Below, one piece after another: positions 55,664 to 64,000 of a stretch of DNA of 64,000 nucleotides (positions are counted from its first letter, which is position 1; the number at the start of each line of letters is the position of its first letter). The DNA is from Liriodendron chinense (taxonomy: Eukaryota; Streptophyta; Magnoliopsida; Magnoliales; Magnoliaceae). The notes beneath the pieces were generated by a model. That model did not search any database and had not been told where the DNA came from. It saw only the letters and a list, made by a program, of their open reading frames with translations. Position numbers and translations under genes: made by a program. The stretch spans positions 3,968,001 through 4,032,000 of the forward strand of contig ML058407.1 of assembly GCA_003013855.2 (NCBI GenBank). The letters are read 5' to 3'.

Positions 55664-55957
55664 TATATTTTTTATAAACTTGGTGTCCTATCATTTTGAT
55701 AAATTGTTTGATGCATATACAATGGAGATGAGTTGCCTTCACACTTATATTTCTTCTTTTCCCACTTCTTCATTTTTTCATGTAATTAATTCTTTAATTT
55801 TTATTAATAATTATATAACTGATGAGCTAAGAAGAAAGAGTAAAATTTTACTAAGTGAATCGTGAAGGATGGAAAAACTACAACGAACTAAACTTACACT
55901 GTGTTAGGATAGATGGTCTCCACCCTTAGGCATGATTTAGTGTCAGTCGACCTTAAC
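55664..55957. other. Unassigned AT-rich sequence
   Basis: No gene recognised. The GATAGATGGTCTCCACC phrase (about 55909) resembles GGATAGTCTCCACC after LTR C (9298). Confidence 0.4.
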
Positions 55958-55967
55958 CCTAATCACC

Positions 55968-57902
55968 CCGGGTGATTAGGACCTTTTAAAATTATTTTCA
56001 TCTACTTATAATGATTGACAACTAATACTAAGGAAGCAAGAACACTTTAGCTTCCAAACCTAAGTGGGTCCAATCATAAGACTAGTATATAATAAGCAAT
56101 TAAGCAACCTAGTCTAAGCATGCATATATTAACATATGATTAATCTAATCAAGCACCTAATCTATGCAACCTAAGTAGATTATATGAGAATGGATCATAT
56201 AAGCTTAAGTCTACTCTAATTAGTAAACATACATCTTGTGTGTGAATATGTTTATCTAGTGTCTAGCATACATTCCAATTAAGCATTCATAATTAAACAA
56301 TTAGACCACAATACATAATAAGAAATGTGCTCAATTACAATCCCAAACACAACGATGTATAGTGGTTCGACTATGTATCTACTCCACTCCCGGTTCAAGT
56401 AGTCACCCCTTGAGCACACCGACATTCACTAAGTAGTTTAAATCAGGTTACTCCCAACCTAGGTGTTTTAATTCGCATCCACCCTACTAAGGAGTTTACA
56501 GTTTTCTCCCAACCTACACGTTTATACTTGTGTTGGTGGCTCCCCTTGAATACTTGTTTAAGCCCGACAAATGTGCCAAGAAATGACAAATGAACTTGGA
56601 ATTTAGGCTCAATAAATGAGCCAATGAACGACAAACGCCCTTGGACTTATAGGATCAACAAATAAGCAAATGATTGACCAATAAACCTGGATCGAGTTTG
56701 ACAAACTTTACACTCAAATCCCTATGGGAAGAGAGTGGATGGACTCAGCACAAATTGACAACCTACTTGTCGGATTTGAGCCCATTTGTTGCACTGCTTT
56801 GGATTACTTGATCTTTGCTCTCTCGTACTTTAATCAGCTCCCCTTTTTTCTCCCTCAATGTTGTTGCCAATGCTTCGTCAATACTCCAGCTCAAATGATC
56901 AAACGCCTTGCATTTGATCTTTTTGAGATGACCAAGGTGATGGGAGGTAGGTTTGAGATCTCTACAACTAATGGGAATGGGTTTCCTAGAGAATCTCACC
57001 TATAATAATCTCATCATAGAGTTTAAATAAGAATGTAACTATCTAAATTGGTCCAAACTCTAGAGATAAAAAAGGGACAAGTGTATCTTCACCATGAGCT
57101 TGGAATGCTCCATTCTTATGATGAATCATAAGGAAGACGACTTGCTAAGGTTAAGATTTGAGCCTCTAATGGTCTACGACAATGGTGGCTTCAAACTCCT
57201 CAAAATCCCTCTCTTTTGCCCAAAAATGAATCTCCTCATGTTTATAAAAAAAATATCCAATGGTCATAAAATGGGCAGAAAACAGCCACTTTGATTGATC
57301 GAAGTTATCTTCGATATATCGAAACCACTAGTTCGATTGAGCAGAAAATCTGTCCAAAGATTTCAGCAAGTTGCTGAACATATTTTTTTTATATCGAATT
57401 GAGTTTCGATTGATCGAAACATCAATCTTGATATATCAAATTGATGTGTTAATTGATCGAAGAATCTGTCTAGGGAGTTGGTAAGTTGCTGGACATATCT
57501 AGATATATCGAAAGACCTTTTTGATCAATTGGAGTCCTATCGAAACTGGACTCCGATATATCGAAGACCTATCGAAAATTGTTGTTTAGGCTGGTTTAAT
57601 TACAACAGCTTCCACCACTTTTATTAACCTAATTTATCATGGTTTTCTATATGATCTAAGGCTAATAAGGATGATTAAGGGTTTTCCTAGTTGGTCCAAG
57701 TCATTTAGAGGTTTCGGGTGTTTTGGTTCAAAGGGTTAGAGTCACTAAGGCATCTCATTTACCTGTTCTTCTTCCTTAATGCTTCTGGTCCACTTGAATC
57801 TTCGATCTTTAGCTTGCTAAGGCTCAACCGATATTACAACTCAAGGACACACATGATTGACAAATAAGCTGCACTAGTATGCCACAGAAAAGTGCATTAA
57901 CA
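55968..57902 (-). mobile_element. SIRE-family LTR on the minus strand (LTR E), 3' end missing
   Basis: Minus strand begins TGTTAATGCACTTTTCTGTG (57902) and follows the family plan: palindrome cluster (57291-57580), TATA box (TTATAAAC, about 57240), the GTTGGGAG...AACTCC block (56440-56520), and the terminal GGACCCACTTAGG text. It stops at GGTCCTAATCACCC (55968-55980); the last ~90 bp of the LTR are absent. A near-perfect inverted copy of that motif lies at the junction (55958-55980). Confidence 0.8.
57240..57580 (-). promoter_or_regulatory. TCGATATATCGA palindrome cluster and TATA box of LTR E
   Basis: TTCGATATATCGAA, TTCGATTGATCGAA, TTGATATATCAA and CCGATATATCGAAG recur between 57296 and 57570. 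On the minus strand the TATA box (TTATAAAC, about 57240-57247) lies ~45 bp below. Half-site CGAT facing ATCG, spacer AT. Confidence 0.7.
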
Positions 57903-58579
57903 CTCAACACATCATAGACTAGAGGCTATGATCTTTTGGTGAAGCTTTGTTTTTGTGATAGAACAAGATTCCCCTGAAGAAAGTAGTGTTTCCGTGCTAA
58001 AAAATGAAGCTTCTGTAATGAAAACGGAGTGTTCGTGTTGAACCCTTGAACCCTCATGTGATCCCATGGGAATCCTCATACGGTCACATGAGGTAGTCTC
58101 TCCTTCTTCTCATTCCCCCTTGGTACCTTTGCAGACTTCTCGGGATTCTTTAAAGAGTCAATGTTCCAAATGAAGATTATGAGAGGGTATTTATATCCCT
58201 TCATATGTATGAATTGGAATTTTCGCATAAGAAATCTCCTTGCTGAAACCTCATAAGATCGCATGAACAGGGTTTCGACTCTGATTCTTCATTGAGAAAT
58301 CTTCATGCGACTATCTGAACAGGGTTTCAACATGCGATCGCATGAAGATGTTGTCTCATGAGATCGCATGAGTCTTCAAACTTCTTCAAAATCTTTAAAG
58401 TTTCTCCTTTCTTTCCTCATTTTTCTATTTTGGTTTTCCTTCACGCGATCGCATGAAAGAATTGTCTTATGTGATTGCATGAGACTTGGATTTTCATCAT
58501 CATCTCTTTTTCTTCTTCTTCTCCTCTTTTCTTCATTTTTTCTTAGATCTTTCTTTTCTCATTTTTCTTTGCCTCAACA
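57903..58579 (-). mobile_element. LTR of an unidentified, probably gypsy, element (minus strand)
   Basis: At 58580 GATGCCCCCTCAATCCCC follows AACA, the same arrangement as the Tat LTR-PPT junction at 28826, so minus strand GGGGATTGAGGGGGCATC is a polypurine tract and the LTR starts TGTTGAGGCAAAG at 58579. TATA box GGATATAAATACC (minus, ~58184-58196). Palindromes CATGCGATCGCATG, CACGCGATCGCATGA and CATGAGATCGCATGAG lie at 58255-58480. The far end is not defined and may be cut by LTR E. Confidence 0.6.
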
Positions 58580-58683
58580 GATGCCCCCTCAATCCCCTTA
58601 GATTTCCTTCAAAGTGGGAATTTAAGGTGGATCAATTCAAAGTGGGATTTTTGACAAAAAACTGAACTTCACCAAAAAGCTTC

Positions 58684-59135
58684 TATTAGTGCACTTATTT
58701 GTGCACCTTGTTAGTCAATCACGTGTGTCCATGAGTCTAGAAGTCAGTTGAGCCCTTGGAAGCTGAAGACCAAAGATTCAAGTAGATAAGAAGAATCAAG
58801 GAAGAAGAAACAGGTAATGAAGTACATTGGTGACCCTATCAATTAGAATCAAAACAACCCATAACTTCTAAATGGCATGGACTTTATAGGAAAATCATTA
58901 GTCATCTTTTTTAGTCTTAGAACGCTTAGAAAAATATGATAAGTTTGGCCAATAAGAGGTGCAAAGCTGCTGTAATCAAATCAGCCCAAATAGCAATTTT
59001 TTTAGTGGTCTTTGATCCCATCGAAGATCACTTCGATAGGACTTTGATCCCATCAAAGACTGTGTCGATGCCATTGAAGATTATGTCCAACAACTATTTG
59101 AACTCTCTTAAAACCTCTTGATTTTTGGGCAAGGG
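58684..59135 (+). repeat. Fragment of a SIRE-family LTR (LTR F)
   Basis: TATTAGTGCACTTATTTGTG..., AGTCAGTTGAGCC, GAAGACCAAAGATTCAAG and a short palindrome cluster (58997-59080: TTTGATCCCATCGAAGATC, TTTGATCCCATCAAAG, TCGATGCCATTGAAG) match LTR B up to about 5390. The rest is missing. Confidence 0.75.
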
Positions 59136-59439
59136 GATCTAATTATCTAAATGGTGATGGTTAATGCCCTTGTGCTACACTTGAACATGCAGTGGTGTGT
59201 ATACAAAGTCTTTAGTAATCTTGCGTTGAAACCCAACTCATGTACGAAATATAGAAATCTTCTTTTATATGCACGTGTGTGTGTGTGTGTGTTTTGTTGG
59301 GGCGGGGGCGCTCGGGGCGCTCTTCAAATGCTTAAAATCTCTCTCACATCCTTTCATATTATATTAGTTTATAATTATTTTGAATGACTAACCTATTGCC
59401 GATGAAAATTCTTGTTATACACAACAGAGATGATAAAAG

Positions 59440-59478
<39 letters not shown>

Positions 59479-59605
59479 AACATGGAGAGAGATAAAAGAT
59501 GAAACATAGGAGTCATACCTGGTAGCGCAGCCCATGAAATGCTGCAGCAAAATAGCGAAAGGCAGCTTCACCAATGCTCTACTCAGACATAGATATGAAT
59601 ATATA

Positions 59606-59647
<42 letters not shown>

Positions 59648-59759
59648 TGGAATGGCTCTACTTGTAGAAATTTTGTTTTTTTTTTTTTTTTTTGGATTGG
59701 TTGGTGCGGAAGGTGTGTTTTTGGTGTAGCATCGGTTGTATCCGTCCATCCAAGGAGGC

Positions 59760-59800
<41 letters not shown>

Positions 59801-59924
59801 GAGCTGGGCTACTGCGTTGGGATGTTGTCGAAGAAGAGCAGTCATGGTCAGCCTCTTGCTTTTTCTCTTCTCAAGCGGAATATTCTATTATTAATAATTA
59901 ATGATAATTTAACATAAATTCTTC
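59136..59924. other. Unassigned sequence with GA microsatellites
   Basis: Three (GA)n tracts (59446-59475, 59608-59641, 59762-59798), a (GT)n tract (59275-59292), a T run (59671-59693) and a local GC-rich patch (59299-59320). AAATTCTTC (59916-59924) is the left TSD of the next element. One candidate exon lies at 59519-59578. Confidence 0.5.
59519..59578 (-). other. Candidate 60-bp host exon
   Basis: On the minus strand a CT-rich tract (from the GA microsatellite) and TGAGTAG precede AGCATTGGTGAAG..., and GCGCTACCAG is followed by GTATGACTCC, a good donor. The 60 bp are open in one frame (SIGEAAFRYFAAAFHGLRYQ) and exactly 20 codons. I do not recognise the peptide, and no second exon was found. 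It may be chance. Confidence 0.2.
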
Positions 59925-60310
59925 GGAGGCGGATTGCGTCCTTCCTCCATGCTGATCTCTGTAGAGGCCCACCGTTATGTATCTGTTTATCTAAACCGTC
60001 CATTCCTTTTATAAGATCATTTTAAGGTATGAGACAAAGAACGAGGCAGATCCAATGCTAAGGTGGACCACACCTGAGATGACTCTTTCGTTTAATGCAA
60101 CTTGCATTTAATGCTTTGTGCATTCAATGGGACCAGGCTCACTATTTGGTGTGGTCCACCTGACCGTTGGATCTTACTCATTCTTGGTCTCACGCCTTAA
60201 AATGATCTTAAAATAGGGATAGACGGCATGGACAAACAGATACATCACGGTGGGCCCCTACATAGACCACCATTTGGGTCCATACCGAGGAAGAACGCAA
60301 TCCGCGTACC
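59925..60310. mobile_element. Fold-back MITE with 9-bp TSD (1)
   Basis: The two halves are inverted copies over most of the length: GCGGATTGCGTCCTTCCTCC (59929) against ...GAGGAAGAACGCAATCCGC (60305), and GGCCCACCGTTATGTATCTG against CAGATACATCACGGTGGGCC. AAATTCTTC occurs at 59916-59924 and 60311-60319, a perfect 9-bp TSD. TSD size and long inverted repeats suggest Mutator-type origin. No frame. Confidence 0.85.
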
Positions 60311-60337
60311 AAATTCTTCCACAGCCCACCATTTCTC

Positions 60338-60888
60338 CGAAGCGGACTAGGTGAGACCCCGGCCTCGCCTAAGAAGGTGCGGCCATTACCGTGGGTTTTC
60401 CATGGGGCCCATCTTGATGTATGTATTATTTATCCATGCCGTCCATCCGTTTTCCCAGATCAATTTATTGAATTATCCAAAACAATGAAGCAGATCCAAA
60501 AATCAGGTGGACCATACCATAAGAAACAGTACTGATTGACTGCCCTACCATTAAAAACTTCTTAGGGCATACATTAATGTTTCCATAGTATTTATTTACC
60601 ATCCAATCTGTTGATAATGTCACATAAGCCTGGATGAAGGGGTCAAACAAATACCAGCTTGATCCAAAACTTCTTTGGCTCATTAATGGTCAATCACCAC
60701 TGTTTCTTATGGTATGGTCCATCTGATAATTGGATCTGCTGTATTTTTGGGATAATGACCTAAAATGATCTTGAAAAACTGATAGACGGCGTGGATACGT
60801 AATCATACATCAAAGTGGTCCCCACGGTAACCCACGGTAAGGGCCGCACAGTCTTAGGTGAGGCCGGGGTCTCACCTAATCCGCTCGC
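60338..60888. mobile_element. Fold-back MITE with 9-bp TSD (2)
   Basis: Left end CGAAGCGGACTAGGTGAGAC, then CCCGGCCTCGCCTAAGA..GTGCGGCC; right end GGCCGCACAGTCTTAGGTGA...CACCTAATCCGCTCGC, inverted. CCATTTCTC flanks both sides (60329-60337, 60889-60897), a perfect 9-bp TSD. The central part is also largely inverted. No coding sequence. Confidence 0.85.
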
Positions 60889-60935
60889 CCATTTCTCGGC
60901 CATTTTGGTTCCTCTGTGTTCTACACCCACGCGTT

Positions 60936-61241
60936 AGCTACGCTGGGTGTAGCAATGACCCAGCATCATGTATGTGTTGTATCCACTCCGTCCATCCATT
61001 TGGCCAGATCATTTTAGCGTATGGAACCAAAAATGAGTTAGATCCAAAGCTCAAGTGGACGTAGCACAGAAAATAGTGGGGATTGAACACCAACCATTAA
61101 AAACTTCTTTGGGGCCACTTGAGCTTCGGATCTGCCTCATTTTTCAGTATCATCCCCTAAAATGGTCTGGCCAAATGGATGGACGGTGTGGATACAACAC
61201 ATACATCATGGTGGGGTCATTGCTACACCCGGCGTAGCTAG
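60936..61241. mobile_element. Fold-back MITE (3)
   Basis: AGCTACGCTGGGTGTAGCAA (60936) is inverted as TTGCTACACCCGGCGTAGCT (61241), and the interior ATCCACTCCGTCCATCCATT pairs with AATGGATGGACGGTGTGGAT. No clear target duplication. It lies 39 bp from the previous element. Confidence 0.7.
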
Positions 61242-61814
61242 GGTTAGGTGAAGCAAAAAATTTCTCGTTGAGGTGAGAGAAGCAATGCAAATGTTTTGTC
61301 GGAAGCGTACAAGACAACTATATTGACTGGAGCCTGGAGTTATATTGCAATTGGGAACTCTCCGTCTGTTCCGCTCCTTGTCAACTTTGAAGATGTCATC
61401 CCATTCACACGTGCCAACATTGCATCGGGGACAGTCAATCCAAGAATCAGGTTGGCCACATTGATTAAATTGATGTGGAACAACAGTTTTTCTGCTGGGT
61501 GTAGCTTGATATACCAAGTTGATTATTCACAGACATTAGCAAACAAGGTGGATGGATGGTCCCATCAATGACTCGACCTTTCTAGTGAGGTCAATGATAT
61601 CAACGGTTAGGATCTTTCTCAACAAATTTGTAATTGTTATAGTCCATACGTTATCTTTATTTTGGTGACCATCGATCACATAGTTATGAACATGTAATCA
61701 ATGAAGGCAGTTAGCCAGTTACACTCACATCCATGGCTCAAGTGGCAGAACGAGCAAAGATAAGCTCCTTTCAACACTTGAGGTCTTGGTATCGGTTCCC
61801 AGGGGCTGCCAGGA
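61242..61814. other. Unassigned sequence with an open frame of unknown nature
   Basis: The plus frame 61296-61571 (91 residues, SVPLLVNFEDVIPFTRANIA) has fairly balanced composition and is the only frame here not explained by a repeat. I do not recognise it, and it has no clear start context, splice signals or partner. Confidence 0.3.
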
Positions 61815-62016
61815 CGTAATTTGCACCATCTCACCGTGATGTATGTGCTATATCCACTCTGTCCATCCATATTTCGAGATCGTTTTAGGACACAGGCGCT
61901 AAAACCATGCAGATCCAAAGTGTAAGTGGACATACCACAGAAGAAGTTGGGACAACGACACCCACCATTGAAACCTTCCCAGGGCCAACCATGATGTTTA
62001 TTTGTCATCCAACCTG
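61815..62016. repeat. Partial dispersed fold-back repeat
   Basis: Carries the family text GATGTATGTGCTATATCCAC, CAGATCCAAAG, AAGTGGACATACCACAGAAG and TTTATTTGTCATCCAACCTG, but only one arm. Confidence 0.65.
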
Positions 62017-62066
62017 TTCATATGGTCACACGGAATTCTGATTCATATGGTCACACGGAATTCTGA
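62017..62066. repeat. 25-bp perfect tandem duplication
   Basis: TTCATATGGTCACACGGAAT plus TCTGA occurs twice in a row at the edge of the dispersed repeat. Confidence 0.9.
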
Positions 62067-62172
62067 TTTGTCAGGCCCCAGACCATTGACACCCCTACCG
62101 CAACGCTTTTAGAAAAGACAAGTTACTTTATTGTCCTCCTTCACTTTTTTTATAACAACAAAGTGGAAAATC

Positions 62173-62380
62173 GTAAGCCATGTGGTGCATGTTGTACAAG
62201 TATCACATCCTGTTAGGATCCGTGGAGCCTATCATCTGAGGTGTACTGTTCTTCCAACCATCACCTTTGTAGAAAATGTAAGTCATGGGACGCATATTGT
62301 ACATGTATCACATCATATTAAGATATTTGAAGCATGATCATTAGAGGTGTACTGCTCATCCAGTCATCACTTTCATGGGT
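62173..62380. repeat. ~105-bp imperfect tandem duplication
   Basis: GTAAGCCATG, TTGTACAAGTATCACATC and GAGGTGTACTG at 62173-62255 recur at 62278-62365 with many differences, so the duplication is old. Confidence 0.75.
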
Positions 62381-62865
62381 TGAGCTCCGCGCTGAGATCG
62401 CTGGGGTTGCAAGGGGCAACACTCCCTTGCTTGGGGGTCCGAGGGCTACACCCTGAGCTTGAAGGAAAATTTAACTTATAATTTTACATGGAATTTTATG
62501 TAAACCCCAGTTCGTTTAGGGTAATATATTTTTTGTTGTGAGAGAAAGAGAGAGTCATCATTGTATTGAGAGTTGCTTATTCATTTTTTGCCTTTGATCA
62601 TAATGGATTGGTGTGAACCTGTGAATGTACCGAAAATAAACCACGTAAATCTTTGTGTTGTGGTTTTTCTTTTTCTGCTTTCTTTTTATTCCAATATTGT
62701 TATGTATGTGGTCGAGAAGAGATCTTTCTCACAACAATTGATATCAAAGCTCTTGGTTTAAGTGATAGCAATGTCAGAAGAAGGAAAGGTGAAGATTAAA
62801 AAGTTCAATGGTTCAAACTTTGAAATGTGGAAGATGTATATGGAAGATTACCTTTATTAGAGGGT
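62381..62865 (+). mobile_element. 5' end of a copia element: LTR end, PBS and gag start
   Basis: The LTR-like sequence (GTGAGAGAAAGAGAGAGTC, TTCTCACAACA ending at 62736) is followed by a copia-type PBS (TGATATCAAAGC, 62739) and an ATG at 62771 that reads MSEEGKVKIKKFNGSNFEMW, the 'KF.G.NF..WK' start of copia gag, stopping at TAG near 62858. The rest is replaced by dispersed-repeat sequence. The LTR left end is not certain. Confidence 0.65.
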
Positions 62866-64000
62866 CAGGATGTTACAGATTTGGATATGGCCCCTTTTTG
62901 GGCCAATGCCTTAAAATGAGCAGGAAAAATGGATGGATGAAGTAAATGTATAAAACATAGAGCCGTTTACTAAAAACCGCCTTATAAAATTACGAAAACC
63001 CACCTACTTTTAAGTTATTTAAAGTAATCCGCTTTGCCTTTTACTCCGTGTCCATTTAACCACTTGGCGTCACTTGCCATTGCAATTGCATGTATTTTTC
63101 TTAAGACAAGAAGTAAGAAGGTGGGTTCTTAAATCCCAAGTTAGGTGGGGCCCACATGGGGTTTCTAAGAAATCCAACCCATTCACATGTTTTGCCAAAT
63201 CATTTTATAGCATCAGCCCAAAAAAGAGGCTAATCCAAATCTCAAGTAGGCCACACAAAAGAAAATATTGGATATTAGACGCGCACCATTGAAACATTTC
63301 TAGGGCCGCAAAAGCTCTAGATCAGGCTAATATTTTTATTATTTCAATTCATCACAGTAGTAGGACCCTATGAATAGTTGGGCCACTTTATAAACGGTTG
63401 GATGGCATGTAAACATCACAGTCGATCCAAGAACGTATTAAATTGTAAGCAACCATTTCCATTGTTTCAACTCGAGTGGCCCACTTAAGTTTCAGATTTC
63501 CCTAAATTTTGGTCTCAAAGTCTTAAAATGATCTTCCAAAAGGGATGAACGGAGTAGATTTCTCCCAAACATCACTTTGGGCCCCACATGGTGGATATAC
63601 GTCATTTCAAATGTGACCTAAAATTACATCACAGCTGGCATGTCAGAGAGAGACGGAAATAGATTAGGTGGGGCAACCATCTTATCCAACACAGTTTTGT
63701 CCTTAATATGGGGCCCACCTAGATGTATTAGCCTCACATCCACTCCATCCAAACATTTTGAAAACTCATTTTAGGGCATAATCTAAAAAATGAAAAAGAC
63801 TTAAACCTTAGGTGGACCATATTACAAGAAATAGTGGTAATCATCCATTAAAAAAATTTAGAGGCCACAGAAATTTTGGATCAAGCTGATATTCGTTTTT
63901 TCCCTTCATACATCTTTTTGTGATCTTATGAACAGGTTAGATGGAAAATAAACATTACAATGGGCCTTAGGAAGTTTTTAATGGTGGGAGTTCACTCACC
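62866..64000. repeat. Dispersed fold-back repeats, incomplete at the window end
   Basis: Contains repeat-family words in both orientations (CTTAAAATGA, GGTGGGGCCCACATGGG, CAGCCCAAAAAAGAGGC, ACCATTGAAACATTTCTAGG, TGGATGGCATGTAAACATCA, TGGGGCCCACCTAGATGTAT). I read at least two related copies, one starting near 63660 and leaving the window. No gene; the frame 63074-63292 is unsupported. Confidence 0.6.

Noticed and set aside
59534..59917. 127-residue plus frame with R-E repeats
   Set aside because: Its core is translated GA microsatellite.
61296..61571. 91-residue plus frame as a gene
   Set aside because: Composition is plausible, but there is no recognised domain, start context or splice signal, so it is kept only as unassigned sequence.

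Overview
The window is plant nuclear DNA. It carries Ty1/copia and Ty3/gypsy elements with plant-type primer-binding sites (Athila-type and Tat-type), a hAT element, small fold-back elements with 9-bp target duplications, and AT-rich unique DNA. The repeated vocabulary of the fold-back elements reminds me of magnoliid-type woody genomes, but that is only a weak impression. I find no intact host gene, rRNA, tRNA or CRISPR. Almost every long reading frame belongs to a transposable element or is an artefact of simple repeats.

Layout. 1-2.7 kb: decayed DNA with a copia gag relic. 2.7-6.8 kb: a SIRE-like copia element that lost its pol. 7.3-9.3 kb: a solo LTR of the same family. 9.7-11.5 kb: a non-autonomous hAT element with a perfect 8-bp target duplication and a smaller element nested inside. 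11.8-20.8 kb: a minus-strand copia remnant split by an Athila-like gypsy element (12530-19699, target duplication ACTCC) that keeps gag and protease but has no reverse transcriptase or integrase. 21-22 kb: a Tat-related LTR between two 80-bp direct repeats. 22.6-24.3 kb: a decayed plus-strand copia. 24.3-26.7 kb: simple and tandem repeats.

26.7-55.6 kb is one large structure: a head-to-tail array of a small non-autonomous Tat-like element (here 'element Z', six LTRs alternating with ~0.9-1 kb internal segments). Later insertions broke it: a young 10.8-kb Tat element (27872-38651, TSD CGGCC), a 4.3-kb solo LTR (39581-43855, TSD AGGCG), a SIRE-family solo LTR (46246-48247, TSD ATATG) and a 5'-truncated copia (52390-~55180). 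The Tat element encodes gag, protease, RT, two RNase H domains and integrase on the minus strand. On the opposite strand it carries a spliced antisense gene with its own TATA box and G-boxes. 55.9-59.1 kb holds more LTRs. 59.9-61.2 kb holds three fold-back elements in a row, and 62.4-64 kb a copia 5' end followed by dispersed repeats.

The pattern I find most worth follow-up is in the LTR promoters. LTR copies of the SIRE-like family carry, about 25-45 bp upstream of the TATA box, a cluster of short palindromes whose sequence differs completely between copies (for example CCGATCAATCGG, TCGATCCCATCGA, GACCGGTC, TCGATATATCGA), while their place in the LTR stays the same. Unrelated Athila, copia and Tat-like LTRs in the window hold comparable clusters in their U3 regions. 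All identities and boundaries were read by eye; no database search was run.
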